Assembly: GCA_016271365.2 (NCBI GenBank)
Contig: CM028132.1
Location: 1,182,513,001 to 1,182,577,000 of the forward strand
Reading direction: 5' to 3'
DNA: 64,000 bases
Origin: Neoceratodus forsteri
Lineage: Eukaryota > Chordata > Ceratodontiformes > Ceratodontidae
Below are positions 41,950 to 55,179 of this stretch, one piece after another (position 1 is the first letter of the stretch; the number at the start of each line of letters is the position of its first letter). The position numbers and the translations under genes are program-made. The notes under the pieces were generated by a model. That model had not been told where the DNA came from. It was given only the letters and a program-made list of their open reading frames with translations, and did no database searches.

Positions 41950-42859
41950 TCTAGGGGAGGCATATGAGGAAATGGAAGTGATAAGACAAGAGGCAGGAAT
42001 GTAGAAAGTGGTGAGTTGCAGGGTATGTGGGGCTACAGTTTTCCTAGGCACTCTCTGGGAGGCTGGGGGTTGAATGGTGTGCAGGAGGCTGGGGGCTACA
42101 AGGGCCAAGCTATAGATGTTTAGGCCAGAACTAAACAGGTTACTGATGAGTCAGGGGGTGGAACTGGGTAGATCTGTAAGGGGCATCAGGGACGGGGGTA
42201 GGGGGAGTAAACCGGCTACAGGGGGACTATAGGGTAGGGATAAGTAGGCCAGAAATGGGACAGTGGGACCCAGGGTTGGGGGTTGGGGACAGTGACATTG
42301 GGGGTGGAGTTCAGCGGACTCCAAGATTGTGGCTGCCTCTGCCATAGAGGGAGTACTGGGGAAAGGGGGCAGGCTTGAGAACAGTTGGTAGGGGCAGTGG
42401 GTGGAAGCAGAGCAGTGAAGGAAACAGACAACCCCATGGAGTTCCTCTACAAAACAGATACCAGTTACTGGATTCCTAAGAGAATAGTATTCAGGCTAGT
42501 AAGGATGGGGACACAGAGGAAAAAGTAGCGGGGGCATCGGGAAGACCATAAGGTTAGACCTAAAGTGAGCCAGGAAATGTGTTCAGGGTGAAGATCAGGA
42601 GGAGTATTAAGAGGAGGCTCAAGAGGTGCAATAAGGGGAGAAACCAGCAGGGAGAAACCCCAAACTAGTAATGGGAGGATGGCAGATGGCCGGGGGGGGG
42701 GTTGGGTGCAAGAGGGTTAGTGCAATGAGCGGGTGACAGTAGGGGTGGGGATTGAGTAAGGGAGAAGATGACTGAGGAGTGGTGGAACAGGAGAAACTAA
42801 TTGGAGGGGAGTTGGGGGGAGGAGAGGATACAAAGACGACGGTATCCAGAGGTGTACAA

Positions 42860-43385
42860 AATCCAAGGGAAACTAGCAGAGTTCTGATGATAGGGGACTT
42901 GATTGTGAAGGCAGTTAGATGGTCACAGGGTAGAGGGGGACCACACAGAAGGAGTGTTATGTGCCTCGAGGTATGACAGTCGTGAGGATCGTGCCTATGG
43001 TGCACACACTTGTGCAGGTAGCAGGGGGATCCTGATCTGATCCTCCACCTGAGCCCAAATGACCTGGCAGGGTGTGAAGTAGAGGAGGTACAGAATAAAT
43101 TTAGGGAGCTTGGGAGAAAAGTCAGGGAGGTAGTAAAGTCTGTGGCATTTTCGGAGGTGCCACCAGTACCAAGGGCCAGTTTGGCTAGGAAGCTCTGGAT
43201 CGCTGAGTTCAGCTAGTGGCTAAGGGACTGGTGCAAGAAGGAGGACTTAGGCTGTGTGGGGGACTGAGAAAGTGTCTGGAATGAGAAACCCTGTACTCTT
43301 CACAGGCTACACGTCAGCAGGTGGGGAACCAAGGTACTATGTGACAGGTTAGGGGAGTATATCAGGGACAGCCTAAATTTAAACT
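42860..43385 (+). pseudogene. CR1 ORF1 SGNH esterase domain, degraded
   Basis: Blocks in order: 'VLMIGDLIVKAVRW' (42881-42922; the GDS nucleophile block has Leu in place of Ser), 'LILHLSPNDLAGCEVEEVQN' (about 43039-43098; the GxND block reads SPND), 'FRELGRKVREVVKSV' and 'RLHVSRWGTKVLCDRLGEYI' (about 43303-43362; catalytic His block). The nucleophile change and internal stops mean it cannot work. In active CR1 copies the esterase domain is thought to help ORF1 protein associate with membranes or lipids. Confidence 0.75.
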
Positions 43386-43599
43386 GCGTGTATGTGGGGG
43401 GTGTACCTGGGAGTGCATAATCCAGGGTTCACAACAGGAGAAGGCAGGAAGATCTCCCCCCAAGTGGAGGGGACAATAAATAAAAAGAGAAAGGGGGCCG
43501 GGGAAGGGTGAACACAGTGGGGGAGGGAGAGAAGAAAGACAAGGAGAGGGCAAGCTAATATGGCAACCAGAGGAAGGAGAGTGGAGCAGGAAACCTGGG

Positions 43600-44300
43600 A
43601 TGTGGAGAGCAATATCCATGAATGCCAGGAGTCTGGGGAACAAAATGGACACCCCCCGGGCCATGAGGATGAAGGGCTGAACAGATCTGGTTGCAGTCAC
43701 TGGACCTGGGCAACCACAAACCATGACTGGGGTCTGTCTGTTCCTGGATACACCCTCTATAGGAAGGACAGAACAAAGGGTAAGAGTGGAGGTGCGGCAA
43801 CCTAGGTTTAGGAGGGGATAAAGATCACAAGGGAGGACATGGGTGGGAGGGTACAGAGACACTATGGGTACAGCTGCAGTCAGGGGTGGGGAAGAGTATA
43901 AGGGTAGGGGAGTGTACTGACCACCAAGTCAGGATGAAACCACAGACAGGGAGCTGGGGGATTAGATAAGAAAGGCTGAAGAGGGGGGAGAAGTGGTAAT
44001 AGTGGAAGATTTTAACATACCCGATGTGGAATGGAGCATTCCACAGGCCAGCAGTACCAGTAGCAGCAGCCAAATGATCCAAGATGCATTCTAGGATGTT
44101 TTTCTAACACAGGGGGTGATGGAGCTGATAAGGGATCAAGCCTTTCTGGATCTAGTTCTGACGAGTAACTATCTTGTCAAAAGCATCGGGGTCACTGAGC
44201 CCCTTGGAGGGAGTGACCACCAATCCGTGTGGTCTCAGGTGAACATGGGATGTGAAATGCCAAACACAAAAATACGTCTTCTTGACTTCTAAAGGGCAGA
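43600..44300 (+). pseudogene. CR1 endonuclease domain, degraded
   Basis: 'ISMNARSLGNKM' at 43609, 'LVAVTGPGQ' where AVTETW is usual, a GDFNIPDVEW-type block at about 44000-44035 reading 'VEDFNIPDVEW' and 'LGGSDHQSVW' at about 44205-44235. The catalytic Glu block is lost and frames shift, so it is a remnant. Confidence 0.75.
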
Positions 44301-44759
44301 TTCTAAGTGCACAGGGATGATGCTAGTGGGAGAGATTGAGAAAAACTAAGGGAGGACATGAGTGTGGAGGATGGATGAGCAGTAATTAGGGAGGGGGTTC
44401 AGAGAGTCACCACAGCCTGACTTAAGCAGAAGGATAGAAGGAGCAAGAGGAGGAAGTCGCTGTGTTTTACAGAGGAGGTGGGAAGAGCAGTGAGGGAGAA
44501 CAGGGCTTCTTACAGGAAATACCAGAAGACCCAGAGGGAAGAGGACAAGGCACAATATGCAGGGCAGCTGAAATCAACTTGCAGGGTGGCAAGGCAAGTC
44601 AAGGCAGAGACAGAACTAAGAATAGCTGGGGGGGGAGTCAAAGAGGGTGATGAGACCTTCTTCTAGTACATCTGGGAGAAAACCACAACAAAAGAGGAAA
44701 CCGTGAAGCTGAGAAGGGGGACAGAGTGGGTGGAGGAGAACGGAAAAGCCAGAGGTACT

Positions 44760-46330
44760 GAGTGAATACTTCTGCTTAGTCTTCACTAAGGAGACGGATG
44801 GGCCACTAGTACTACAGGGGAAAGTAGGAACAGGGTGGCAGTGGGGATGAGGGAGGAAGCAATAACAGAGGACAGAGTCCTCAAAGGGCTGAAGGCCCTC
44901 AGGGTAGATAAGTCCCCAGGATCAGACAGAATGCACCCAAGGGTGCTGAGAGAGCTGGCAGCAGTCCTTGCAGCACCTGTGTCTGGCCTGTTCAGCTGAT
45001 TACTGGACACAGGGGTGGCTCTGCGTTAGTGGAGGACAGCCAATACAGTGCCCCTGCACAAGAGTGGACCTACTGTAGTATTGAACTTGGGAACTATAGA
45101 CAAGGCAACTTGACATCAGTTGTTGGCAAGCTGATGGAAATCATCCTAAGGACAGGTTGGTTGAGTTTCTTGAAGCAAATGGGCTTCCTGCCAGAGGATA
45201 GGCGTCACGGGTTCATGGTAGGGAGTTAATGCCAAACTAATTTGATTAGCTCCTTCGATTAGGTCACTAGGGCAGTAGACAAGGGCCGGGGGGTGTACAT
45301 ACTGTGCTTGGACTTCAGCAAGGACTTTGACTCACTACCTCACAAGATGTTGATCAAAAAGCTGGTGGATATGGAGACAGGGGAGAAATTATCCACGGAG
45401 GTGGCAAACTGGCTAGGGGTAGAACCCAGCAGGTGGGGGGAGGAGCACTCTGGGATGAGAGAAGTTACTAGCAGGGTCCCACAGGGATCAGTGCTGGGTC
45501 CACTCCTGTTCAGTTTTTTACCACCGACATAGGTAATGGCATCAAAGTCAAGATATGCCTTTTCACAGACAGTACCAAACTGTGTAGGAGGGGTGGACAC
45601 TGAAGATGGCATAAGAGGTCTAAAGGAGAAACTAGCAAGTTCATAAAGGTGGTCTGGATTCTGGCAGCTGGGGTTCAGTGCTGAAAAGTGCAGGGTAATG
45701 TACGTATGGCATAGGAACCCAAGGCCCAAGTACAGTCTCAAGGTGAAGGTCACTGAGGAAGACCTGGAGATAGCAATTACAAGTGATCTCAAACTGTCAA
45801 TGCAGCACAAAAAGGCAATGGAAAAGGGGAACATGATGCTGGGGTTACGTATCAAGGGGGCTCTCCAACAGGAGGAAAGCGATCATTCTGCCCCTGTACA
45901 GGTCCATGGTGCGTCCACATCTGGAGTACTGTGTGCAGTACTGGAGCGCCTACCTGCCTACCTTAAGAAAGAAAGAAACCAGATGAGGCAATGCAGAAGA
46001 GGGCTACCAAAATGGTTCAGGGGCAACAGGATATCCCATACGAACAGAGGCTGGTCAACCTGAGCATTTGCTCACTGGAGTTTGGGGGGGGGGGGCATGA
46101 TCAAGACAGATAGATACCTTAAAGGCATTAACAAGGCTGACATAGGGTATCTTTTTTGTAAACATAAGAAAGTAAGAACAGAAACACCAGAGGGCACAAC
46201 TACAGATTGGGGGAGCACAGGAAGGAGGCCAGAAGGCACTTGTTTACTGAAATGGTGGTGGCAGGATGGAATGCACTGCCGGGGGTTTAGTAAATCACAG
46301 TATAGTTGGCTGTTTAAGAGGGTGGATAGA
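44760..46330 (+). pseudogene. CR1 reverse transcriptase, degraded
   Basis: Contains 'LRVDKSPGSDRMHPRVLREL'-like codons near 44900, 'LDFSKDFDSLPHKMLIKKLV' (45309-45368), 'TSRVPQGSVLGPLLFSF' (45470-45520), an active-site box reading FTDST at 45562-45576 (second Asp changed to Ser), 'EEDLEIAITSDLKLSMQHKK' and a C-terminal end to about 46330. Frame changes and the altered active site show it is dead. Confidence 0.8.
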
Positions 46331-46586
46331 TTCAGGTGGAAGGTTAGGGTGTAATGGGGAGGGGGCAGAGTAATATGTAGCATACACATATGAGCTCTGC
46401 ACTGAGCAGACTCGATTGGTCTTTCTTCTGCGGGCCTTTCATTTGTTAGTATGACATACTCATTCAGTGGCGCAGGTCTGAGAGGAGGAGAAGGAGGAGT
46501 CTATGGCATGGAGAGGCTTAATCTGCTTGGGCTGTTGTGGTGTTATTCACTCTGAGTCCCTCTTCTTATCCCACCCCTTAGGGTAG

Positions 46587-47465
46587 AAACATTGAAACAT
46601 AGAATTTGACAGCAGATAAGGACTGCTTGGCCCACCCAGCCTGCCCATTTCCCTACCTAATGGATAAGCTGCAGATCCTAGTTAACCAACAGCCTACTTC
46701 CTCTTACCCCACCCCCTAGAACTGCATTACGACTGTCCCATGCATGCTTGAAATCCCTCACTGTTTTTGACTCCACAACATCATCAGGAAGGCGGTTCCA
46801 TGCATCCACAACCCTCTCCATGAAAAAATAATTCCTCACATTACCTCTGAGCCATCCCCCTTCTATCTTCAAATTGTGCCCCCTTGTTCTTGCACACCTC
46901 TTTTTCTGAAAGATGCTACCCTCTTGGACTTTGTTGATTCCCTTGAGGTACTTGAAAGTTTCTGTCGTCCCCCCCGTCCTTCCTTTTCTCGAGGCTATAC
47001 ATATTAAGCTCCTTAAGTCTCTCTTCATATGTCTTCTGGTGCAGACCCTTCACCGTTTTAGTTGCCCTCTTCTAGACTGCCTCCATCCTGTCTATGTCCT
47101 TGCGGAGATCGGGTCTCCAGAACTACATGCAGTACTCCAGATGGGGTCTCACCAGCTGTCTGTACAGAGGGATAACAACTTCCTGTTTTCTACTGGTGTT
47201 GCCTCTCCTTATACATCCCAGTATCCCCCCAGCCCTCCTTACTGCCCTCTCACATTGCTTGCCCACCTTTAGGTCATCTGCTATGACTACCCCCCGGGTC
47301 CCTTTCCATTTTTGTTGTTGTTAGTATCTCACCCCCCATTGTGTACTCTTCCCCTGGGTTATTGTTTCCCAGGCACATTACTTTGCACTTCTTAGCATTG
47401 AATCTAAGCTGCTATACATTTGACCAGTCCTCCAAACTTGCCAGGTACTTTGTCTTCTCCCTTTG
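46587..47465 (-). mobile_element. CR1 type A LINE, 3' part
   Basis: Reads leftward from RT ('LGNNNPGEEYTMGG'-like) through 'LVRPHLEYCM'-like codons and the C-terminal 'GWLRGNVRNYFFMERVVDAW' and 'FKHAWDSRNAVLGGGVRG' (46678-47028) to the type A 3' UTR ('gcagataaggactgcttggc' at 46612) and terminal 'agaaacattgaaacatagaa'. It is 5'-truncated near 47465, after the FADD box position, and has several frameshifts. Confidence 0.85.
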
Positions 47466-50400
47466 GAGCACTCCAACCAATAGCCTAACAGGGTCATCAG
47501 AAGAGTGGTCGAGCCCTAGCCTTCCTTTGGAACGCCTCTGTTTACCTCACTCTTGGTGTATGATACCTCTGCATCACTCACCAGAAGAACAGATGCATGC
47601 CAATGTAAGGTTGCTGCAAAGGGGCTACAGTGTTCCTTCCCCCAAAACATGACACCCCCTCCCGGGCTACCAGGGAGCAGTTGTGCAATGGAAGAAGGTG
47701 CCCTCCCTCCTTGAGGCAGAAGATGTCCAAGATGAATGCCGAAACCCTGCTTTGCTGGTCAGCACCAGACATCCCAGATGGCTAGGAGTGTAAATCTGGA
47801 TGGCAAGAATCTGAATGTTTCTAAAGTACCTTCGTCAGAGCACTGATCAGAAGTAATCATTCTCGATGCTATCATTACTTGAAGCAAATATAATTTGATC
47901 AAACTAGTTATTGACACTTCCAATTGCCCATTTGTGCTTCTGAGCAGGCAGCCTGTATTCAGAAATGAACCTAGAACCTTAGTCTGGCTGTCCAGGATTT
48001 GCTGCAGTGCTGCCGTTGGCAGTGTATCCTAGTTAGGGAGGGGTGGGGCTGCTGCCACCTGCTACCATAGTGGTTCCTTGTGTTTGCTCCCTCATGAGCA
48101 GGCTGCATGGTGAACCTGCTGTTTTGGGTGCAAGGCTTGCAGTGAGCTGTGCACAATGCTTTTCGGAGGATGGGAGGGTCAAAGGGCACCAGAACAAACA
48201 TGCTGGCTCAAATGAGAGAGGAAACTAAATACCCCTTATAGTGTCAGGATGATGACTCCATACACTCTGGGCCCAGTGCTGCGAAATGTTTGCCCCCAAC
48301 GCAATGTGTCTGGGGAGGGAGCACCACTCTGAAGACCCTATCATGGAGCAGGCAAATCATGGAGGAACAAGCAGATGGTTAAGTGGTATTGTGTCTTGGT
48401 GGCCCCCCCACCAGAAGGGTGACTAGCTAAGGGGCCAAATACAACCACTTGTTCTATTAAATACTATTGCAGATATAATGAGTAATCTCAGAGAGTCACT
48501 AAGAGTACCATTTATCAACTAAAAACAAACCTGTAGATACTATCTTACATGTAGGTAGAACAGACATGCCACGACTGGCTACCTGGATTCAGGAGTTAGC
48601 CTGGAATGTTGTGGGCTGGCTGGGGTGAGGAGGAGGAGGAGCAAGTATCCCAGGGGACGCTCTCTGGGGAGGGAGAGCAGCATGCTCTGCTGCAACAGTG
48701 CCACCTGGGTGACCATGGGTGGCGGTGCAGCAGGTACCGCATTATGAGAAGGACGTTGCCCTTGCATGCAGGCGTGTACACTTCAGGGCCCTGTACATCA
48801 TTAGTGGGTGGGAGAAACACCCTGGACACTTGCAGCATGAAACCAGCACTCTCTGGCCCTGCTGAGTCGACTGCCCTGCTGATTTCCCACATAACAGGAC
48901 CTGCGGGAGTGCACCGAGATGGGGGGGGGGGAAGGAAAATATAGAAAAAAACAGGCTGCCATGAGGCTGGCTCCATAGCGATGAGCAGTGGTGTACTGCC
49001 ACGGCATGCTGGTGACCCTGGTTTGTGCCCTGAGCCTGGGATGTCAGAAGTGGAAGCTGACTGGGAGGGCTAAGAGTGTCCATCTGGATGCTGTCTGCTC
49101 AAGGGTGGGAGGTTGTGTCAACCACATAGTGAGTGTTGTCTGGAGGAGGAGTGAAGTATCCTTGATGATGTGAGTGACCACTCATTGCTGGGCACTCCCT
49201 CCCAGGTTTGTTGTACGTGTCATGCATAGTGAGAGGGTGTGGGTGGGATTGTAACAGAGGACAAGACCTCACTGGTTGGCAACAGCATGTTAGAGCTGGT
49301 CCAGTTATGGCCCATGCATGTTGAGCTGCCCCCGCAGCCGCTAATTGACCTGAGGTAATCCGTGTTGGTCCTCAGTACACCAAGCACCATGATAAGAAAT
49401 GGGAACCCCCACTCAGGGCTTTGGGTGGGGGAAAGCCAGAGACTGACTGGTCAATCAAAGCAGGTGGCTGGTCTGGAATGGAATGCGGTGCCAGCCAAGT
49501 ACTAAAGACTCTGGGTGAGAGTCTGTGTGAAGGACCCCAGCTCTTAAGGTGAGTACAGCCAAGGATAATAGAGCAAGAGTAACCATCTTACTACAGGGCT
49601 CTGGCTTCATCCATCCACATCGGAGGCAGCTGCTGCTTTGTGCCCTGCTCCCCTCTATAAGTATCTGAAGGGGCTAAATCTGCCCATGTTGTCTTGTCCT
49701 CCTGGCCTGGAGATCAACTGTCTAGACAGATGAGCTGCTGTTTTTCTGCACTTACTGCTCTGTCCTGCAGTCTTGGCAGTGGAGCACAGAAGAAGTTGGT
49801 ACTGAGAAATTCTTCGCACAGTATTTGCAGGGAAATATAGCTGCTCTATAGAATGTACTCCTTACCACACGTACACACACACACACACTCACACTCTCTC
49901 TCTCTCCCTCTAAACTTATACAAGAGCATAAACAAAGTATAAAAATGCAATATTTTGCGGAGGATCATGTTTCTCATCCCCTTACTTTGTTCATAATTGT
50001 AAATATGTTTTCTTAGTAAACGTTTTAGAAATATGCTAGTTCATGTGTTGCTAATTTTTTTCCCTATATAGCTTTTTTATTACTTCCCTCAGTGCATGTC
50101 ACCCTCTTCATGCTATAGCAGTCACCCAGCTTAGTTCTCCACTATCCCACCATTGCTATCTTCCATGGTTCCCTTTCCCTGCGATGGGACCCTGAAGTGA
50201 GCCCCCCACCCCCAATAAGCAGGATCTATGGCATAGGGCTTGAGTGTACCCTGGCCGCCATTCAGGTGCCACTGGGGATTTTATCCCTGCCTGCCCCCCC
50301 CTTCACCTACTAGATGGCACAATCAGCCTACCATTGGCCTCAGATGGTGCAGTGGAGCCCTGGGGGAGCCAAGCTTCCTGGTTTGCCACAGAGTCGGCTG

Positions 50401-52039
50401 CGGTGCTGGATGTGGCATCATACCCAGGCTGGGAAGCACTTTTGGCCACACGATCTCGGAACTTTGTGACAAAGCTCCTTTGTGCAAAGAGCTGGGGTTT
50501 AAATGGCAGGTGCCTTCTTGGGGAGAGGCAACATTTTTAGCAGTTCGTATAAACTGAGCACTTTATTCTTTCGTAATGTTTCCAAAGAGTTGGGGCACCT
50601 GCTAATGAGATGTAGTTTAAAAAAATGAATGTATGTTGCAAATAATACATTTTGTCCATCTTACATGCCCAGAAGTGGACATTCTTTCAGCTGTTCAGAA
50701 TGTGTATTTAATGATGTTACCCTCCCCTTGAGTGGATTCCCCTATTTATTGATAAGCTATCTCCCGGACAGCCCGGCTGCCTGCTATGAGTGTCCGAATC
50801 TGTGTAGCTTGCACAGGGCCATCAGGCAATCATATCTTATTAGTTTTACTGCCTTGTGACAGCAGCCCCATGCCGGAGGTTTTGGAGTCTGCAGGTACAT
50901 AGTGGGGAGGTAAACCAAAGGCAGAACTGGCTCCAGTGTGGATGGGCAGAGCTTGAGTCCCTGATGTTCACACTGGTAAGGATGGTTGTTGAAAAAGTTA
51001 ATTATCAGCTATGGGGGAAAATTCCCTTTGTCTTGGTCATAAAATGTGCAAATGTCCTTGAATGTTTTTCTGTAATATTAGAAGGACAGTGCTGGTTTAT
51101 GATTTATTTTTTTCAAAACATATTGCAGCATTCATTAATTGCAACAAGATATTTTATATATGGAGTCATTTTTATTCTTGACACAAGTTTGTAGTTTGCA
51201 TCTTGGCGGGTTTGTACCCTGTGGCTTCCCTCTGTTCCTTATGCTAATGTTACGTATTATGTGCCAAAGCCTTGTCTTTATCAGTCTGTAATTTACATTT
51301 CAACGTACTGTAGCTGTCTTTCTCAAAAGCATGCAGCATTAGATATCACAATACATTTTCTTCTTACATACTATATAGTCAAATAGTCAATTTCCTTTTT
51401 TATGTTACTTTTCTCTTGTGTATTATCTAATTTGTGTGCTACTTATTGTTGCAGTACATTGGTATTTTTGTAAAGTTCTCTGAGTTTAGGAGGGGTGCTT
51501 CAAACAGGCTACTACTACTTTTGTCAATATTTTTATTTGCTTTACTGTCAACACAAGTACAGTTACACCTACTTCGGACAGTTTTAGACGTGATTGCTAA
51601 TCAAGGATTTTGATTAGTAATCAATTTTTTCAAATTTTTTTAAAACTGACATTGTCTCTTAGATTGTCCCACGTCTCTCTGCTGGGCTATTACCAGTACC
51701 TACCCAGCCCCATTGACCTTTACCCACTACCACCACTGTCCCCCACTGCTTATCCTTCATAGTAGAGGGGTCTAACGGTGGGCCTTTCTTCATCCCACCC
51801 AGCAAGAATAGGGCAACAGACAGATGGCTAACTGCGTGGTGCGGGGGCCCGAGTGAACTGCCAGCTTTCATCTAGATTGAGAAGGATGGGATTACAGCCC
51901 ATGTTTCCTCCTCTGGAAGGCCGCCCGCGTCACCCCGCCATGACATATGCGCAGCTGCTGTCCCCCATGTGCGTGCACAGCATGCCATCTGCTGGTGAGC
52001 AAGCTCCCTAGGCCTCTCCAGAGGGTCACTATGTGGGGT
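47466..52039. other. Largest unannotated stretch; CA/CT microsatellite
   Basis: I recognise no gene or transposon here. A (CA)n/(CT)n simple repeat lies at about 49868-49913. Open frames up to about 126 codons (for example 48596-48976 minus, overlapping 48606-48944 plus) overlap each other in opposite strands and show no family motif. This is the most likely place for a non-repetitive regulatory or single-copy segment, but nothing in the sequence proves it. Confidence 0.5.
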
Positions 52040-52844
52040 GGTATTTCAATTGTTTTTATTTGATCAACCAAGGTAAAAAAATATGCTAGAGTTATTACAA
52101 AAGATCAAGTGTTTTTGACATACATACATATATACATTCTTGTTTCTTTCTTATTTAAAAACAGGAAGAAGATTATTTTGTTCTAAAACATAGCACCTTG
52201 AATAGGATAAATATATATACAGTACTTTTTCATGAACTTCATATGGAGTCAAGAGTTTCCTAGTGACGTAGGTCAACAGGTTCAATTAAGTATACATAAA
52301 GAAAACATAAGAAAGATCATTCATTTACCCTTATTTTGCTCTGTTTGTTGCCAAAGCAAGGGTCCTTGGCTTAATCTTTTGTGCTATTTTTTTTTTGCGT
52401 TTAACAACTGAGGCAAAAAAAAAGTAGCAATCTGATGTGCATCATTTAGTGTGAAAGGATGTAGAAGTACTGTATAAAGACATCATAGGTTGAATTATTG
52501 TAACACCTTAAGATGTACAAATATTTGGAGAGTAGATCGGTATAATTGGGACAATGTATTGTCAAGTGTATTAGAGATTCAGGAACAGACGGATTACACA
52601 AACAAGTAAGTTCTCTATTTGATCCGTTAGTGCCAGTTATCTTATTAAAATGGGAGTATTTATAATTAATTAGTCCGAACCTTGCCCATGTTAAAAAATT
52701 TCTTTTAGTAGGAGTAAGTGGTAGAAAAAAATATTCTTACATAGTATGATCAATTTTATTGGCCCTAAATCATGGGGCACATTTCTGAGATCTAATCACC
52801 TCCATATCCTTATTTAGTGCAAGGGCATATGCAGTAGTAGTAGT
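52040..52844 (-). pseudogene. LINE-C C-terminus and 3' UTR
   Basis: On the minus strand near 52520-52620 the codons give a 'CLCN...ESLIHLTIHCPNY' pattern: a Cys/His cluster (CxC, then HLxxHC) like the C-terminal zinc knuckle of several LINE proteins. An A/T-rich 3' UTR extends to about 52040. It is separated from the rest of LINE-C by LINE-D. Assignment to LINE-C rests on AT bias, position and strand. Confidence 0.5.
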
Positions 52845-54001
52845 AGCAAAGGTTTTTATTCATAAAAATTTATGAAAAAGATAGATGTTACAATACTCCT
52901 TTGAGAGGGGGTCATTTACAAGGAGGTCTTTTGTTAATAATAAATACTTATACAGACATACAATTCAAGATCACTTAAAACAATACATATAACTAGTATA
53001 AAATGTGCCAGACCTATATAATTACATTTACACAGACATACATGACCATTTAGAATACATAAATTACAAATTCAGATATATTCTATAGAACTCTTAAGTC
53101 TGTTTCTCTTTACAGCAGTGCAAAGGTACCATTGTCTTTCATGAAACCATCTTTTAATCGATGCCAGGTGTATAGTTCAATTTGCATTACGTAGAGAAAC
53201 AGGCACAGAGTTCCAAACCAATGGTCCTCTGAACCAAACCAATGATCTTCCTATATTTAAGTTTCATCTTGGGACTGTATATTTTAGACCCTGGGCTGAC
53301 CTTAGAGACTCTCTCTGATTCTTGTAGTTTGAAAAATATTACAATGTATAGTTCGGCAATTTTCCTTTCTGTATTCTAATCATAAATGTTAAGAGATGCC
53401 AGTCTCTCCTATCTTTAAGCCTCATCCAATTTTAGGAACTATACGGTTCACAATGATGAGTCCTCCTAGGGGCATCGAGGATGAGGTGAGCCAACCTGTT
53501 GTATATTATATCCAGTTTGGCTAGCTCCACCCCCAAAGCCCCTGCATAGATCACATCCCCATAATCTATTACAAGGCGCACCATGTTATTAACTATCCTC
53601 AGTCTTGTCTCAGGGGACATAAATTTTTCAGTCTATGCATCATACCCAGCTTTCTACCTAAATTTTGTAATAAGGCCTCCGAATGAGGTACCCAGTTCAA
53701 TTTTTCATCTACAATAATTCCAAGGTACAGTACCTATACTTATTAACTTGTTGTATTTGAGCTCCTTCTATAGACTGAATCTTTAACATATCTACCTTTC
53801 TATCAATTCAAGCAGACATCGACTGAGTTTTCTTTTGTATTTAGACATCATTTATGCCCCTTAAAGAAGGCCTGCAGACAGAAAAAGGCCTCTTGTAGAT
53901 TATTTTGAATATCATTACCCTCTACATAGATTACTGTATCATCCGCATATATATGATAATTTATCATAGGATCCTTGAATTGTAAATTGTTAATGTAAAT
54001 G

Positions 54002-54364
54002 TTAAAAAGAAATAGATCCCTGTGGAACCCCTGTTCTGATTTGTGCTGACATGGATCTACAAGGGCCTATCTCCACCACTTGTTCTCTGTCAGGTAAATA
54101 TGTTCTGAACCATTCAAGCTCCCATTCCATCACCCCCATTTTGTGGAGTCTGGACAGGAGAATGCTGTGGCGCCGAGTATCAAAAGTCTTCGATGGAGCT
54201 ATCAGTAAAGTACCCACAGACATTCTCCTGTCCATACTCCAATGTATATCCCCCACTACTTTCATCGGAGCTGTATTCGTGCTTTGGTTGGATCTAAATC
54301 CTAACTGATGAACATTCATTAATTCATTTAGTTCTAGAAATGTTCTTAATTGTGAGGCTGCCAT
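54002..54364 (-). pseudogene. LINE-D reverse transcriptase fragment
   Basis: Encodes 'FLELNELMNVHQLGFRSNQS', 'VGTLLIAPSKTFDTRRHSIL' and 'AQIRTGVPQGSI'. The block normally xxDxSKAFD reads IAPSKTFD, so the first catalytic Asp is lost. The YADDT box follows about 50 bp downstream in another frame. Confidence 0.8.
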
Positions 54365-54624
54365 TTTCTCAAAAATCTTAGACAGTATAGGTAAAAGGGA
54401 GATAGGGTGATAGTTGTTAATATTGTGTTGTACACCTCCTTTGAAAATTGGTACTGTTTTAGATAGTTTCTATACTTTAGGGGATTCGCCAGTAGACAGA
54501 GAAAAATTAAATCATTAAGTTAACAGGTATGCAATACATGGAGCTACATATTTCAACATCCTGTGGCCTTTTTGACATCCAATTTCAGAAGTTCGTCCCT
54601 TACTTCATGGCCCTTTATACTTTT

Positions 54625-55179
54625 TTTTTTTTTTTTTTTAAACTTTCGTTCTTTATCCCTCCTTACTACCTCTGGAGCCCCCTCCTTCTGTCCGCTCATG
54701 TCTCCCTTGCCTACCTTAGGGATCTGCCCCTAGAGTGCCCGTCCTCCTCTCCTTGCACAGTGGGGTCTGTCCTGCAGGTGGTCCGGGTGGACTTAGGCGG
54801 CCTTCATCTAGGGCTGCGGAGGATTTCTCGTTTTCTCCCCGCCGTCCCCTACCCCTAGGGCGTCGAGCAGCAGGACGTATGTCCGAGTGATGGCGTGCTG
54901 GCGCGCGCCAGAGCCCTCATACGTCGGCGTCCCCCTCCCGACTCCGTTAGACAGAGCCGCCTTCATCCTCTCTATTGTCGGTGCTTTCACCGCTGACGGG
55001 TGATGTGAGAACGCGGAAGCGTTCTTGGTTCCACCCCTGAGGAGGAGAGCATCCGTTGGGGCCCCTGATCCTCCCTCTCCCTAGCCGACTCCGCCACCCG
55101 AGTCCGTTCGAACCTGGTTAGCGGTGTAGCGCGAGGTGTGGCGTCCAGCGCCTCAGCCCTCAGCGCCACTGGGCTGGCT
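54625..55179 (-). mobile_element. SINE-X copy 2 (minus strand)
   Basis: A 555-bp insertion flanked by a perfect 16-bp target duplication, GGCCCTTTATACTTTT (54609-54624 and 55180-55195). The T-run at 54621-54639 is its poly(A) tail in reverse. On the minus strand the head 'agccagcccagtggcgctga' then 'gggctgaggcgctggacgcc' matches the head of copy 1, with a box B-like GGTTCGAACGG. The body is CpG-rich in an AT-rich setting. It splits LINE-D. Confidence 0.9.

Larger units (their letters stand above)
41950..46450 (+). mobile_element. CR1 type B LINE, near full-span but dead
   Basis: Plus-strand purine-rich sequence with, in order, ORF1 esterase (42860-43380), EN (43600-44300), RT (44760-45990), C-terminal region (46000-46330) and the type B tail 'gcagactcgattggtctttc' then 'catttgttagtatgac' at about 46405-46455. 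It is the longest CR1 in the window, but frames shift roughly every 100-300 bp. The 5' boundary is uncertain; the region 41950-42860 has the expected purine bias but no clear motif. Confidence 0.8.

Noticed and set aside
48596..48976. Candidate host gene of about 126 codons
   Set aside because: It overlaps similar-length frames on the opposite strand, has low-complexity composition and no start or family evidence.
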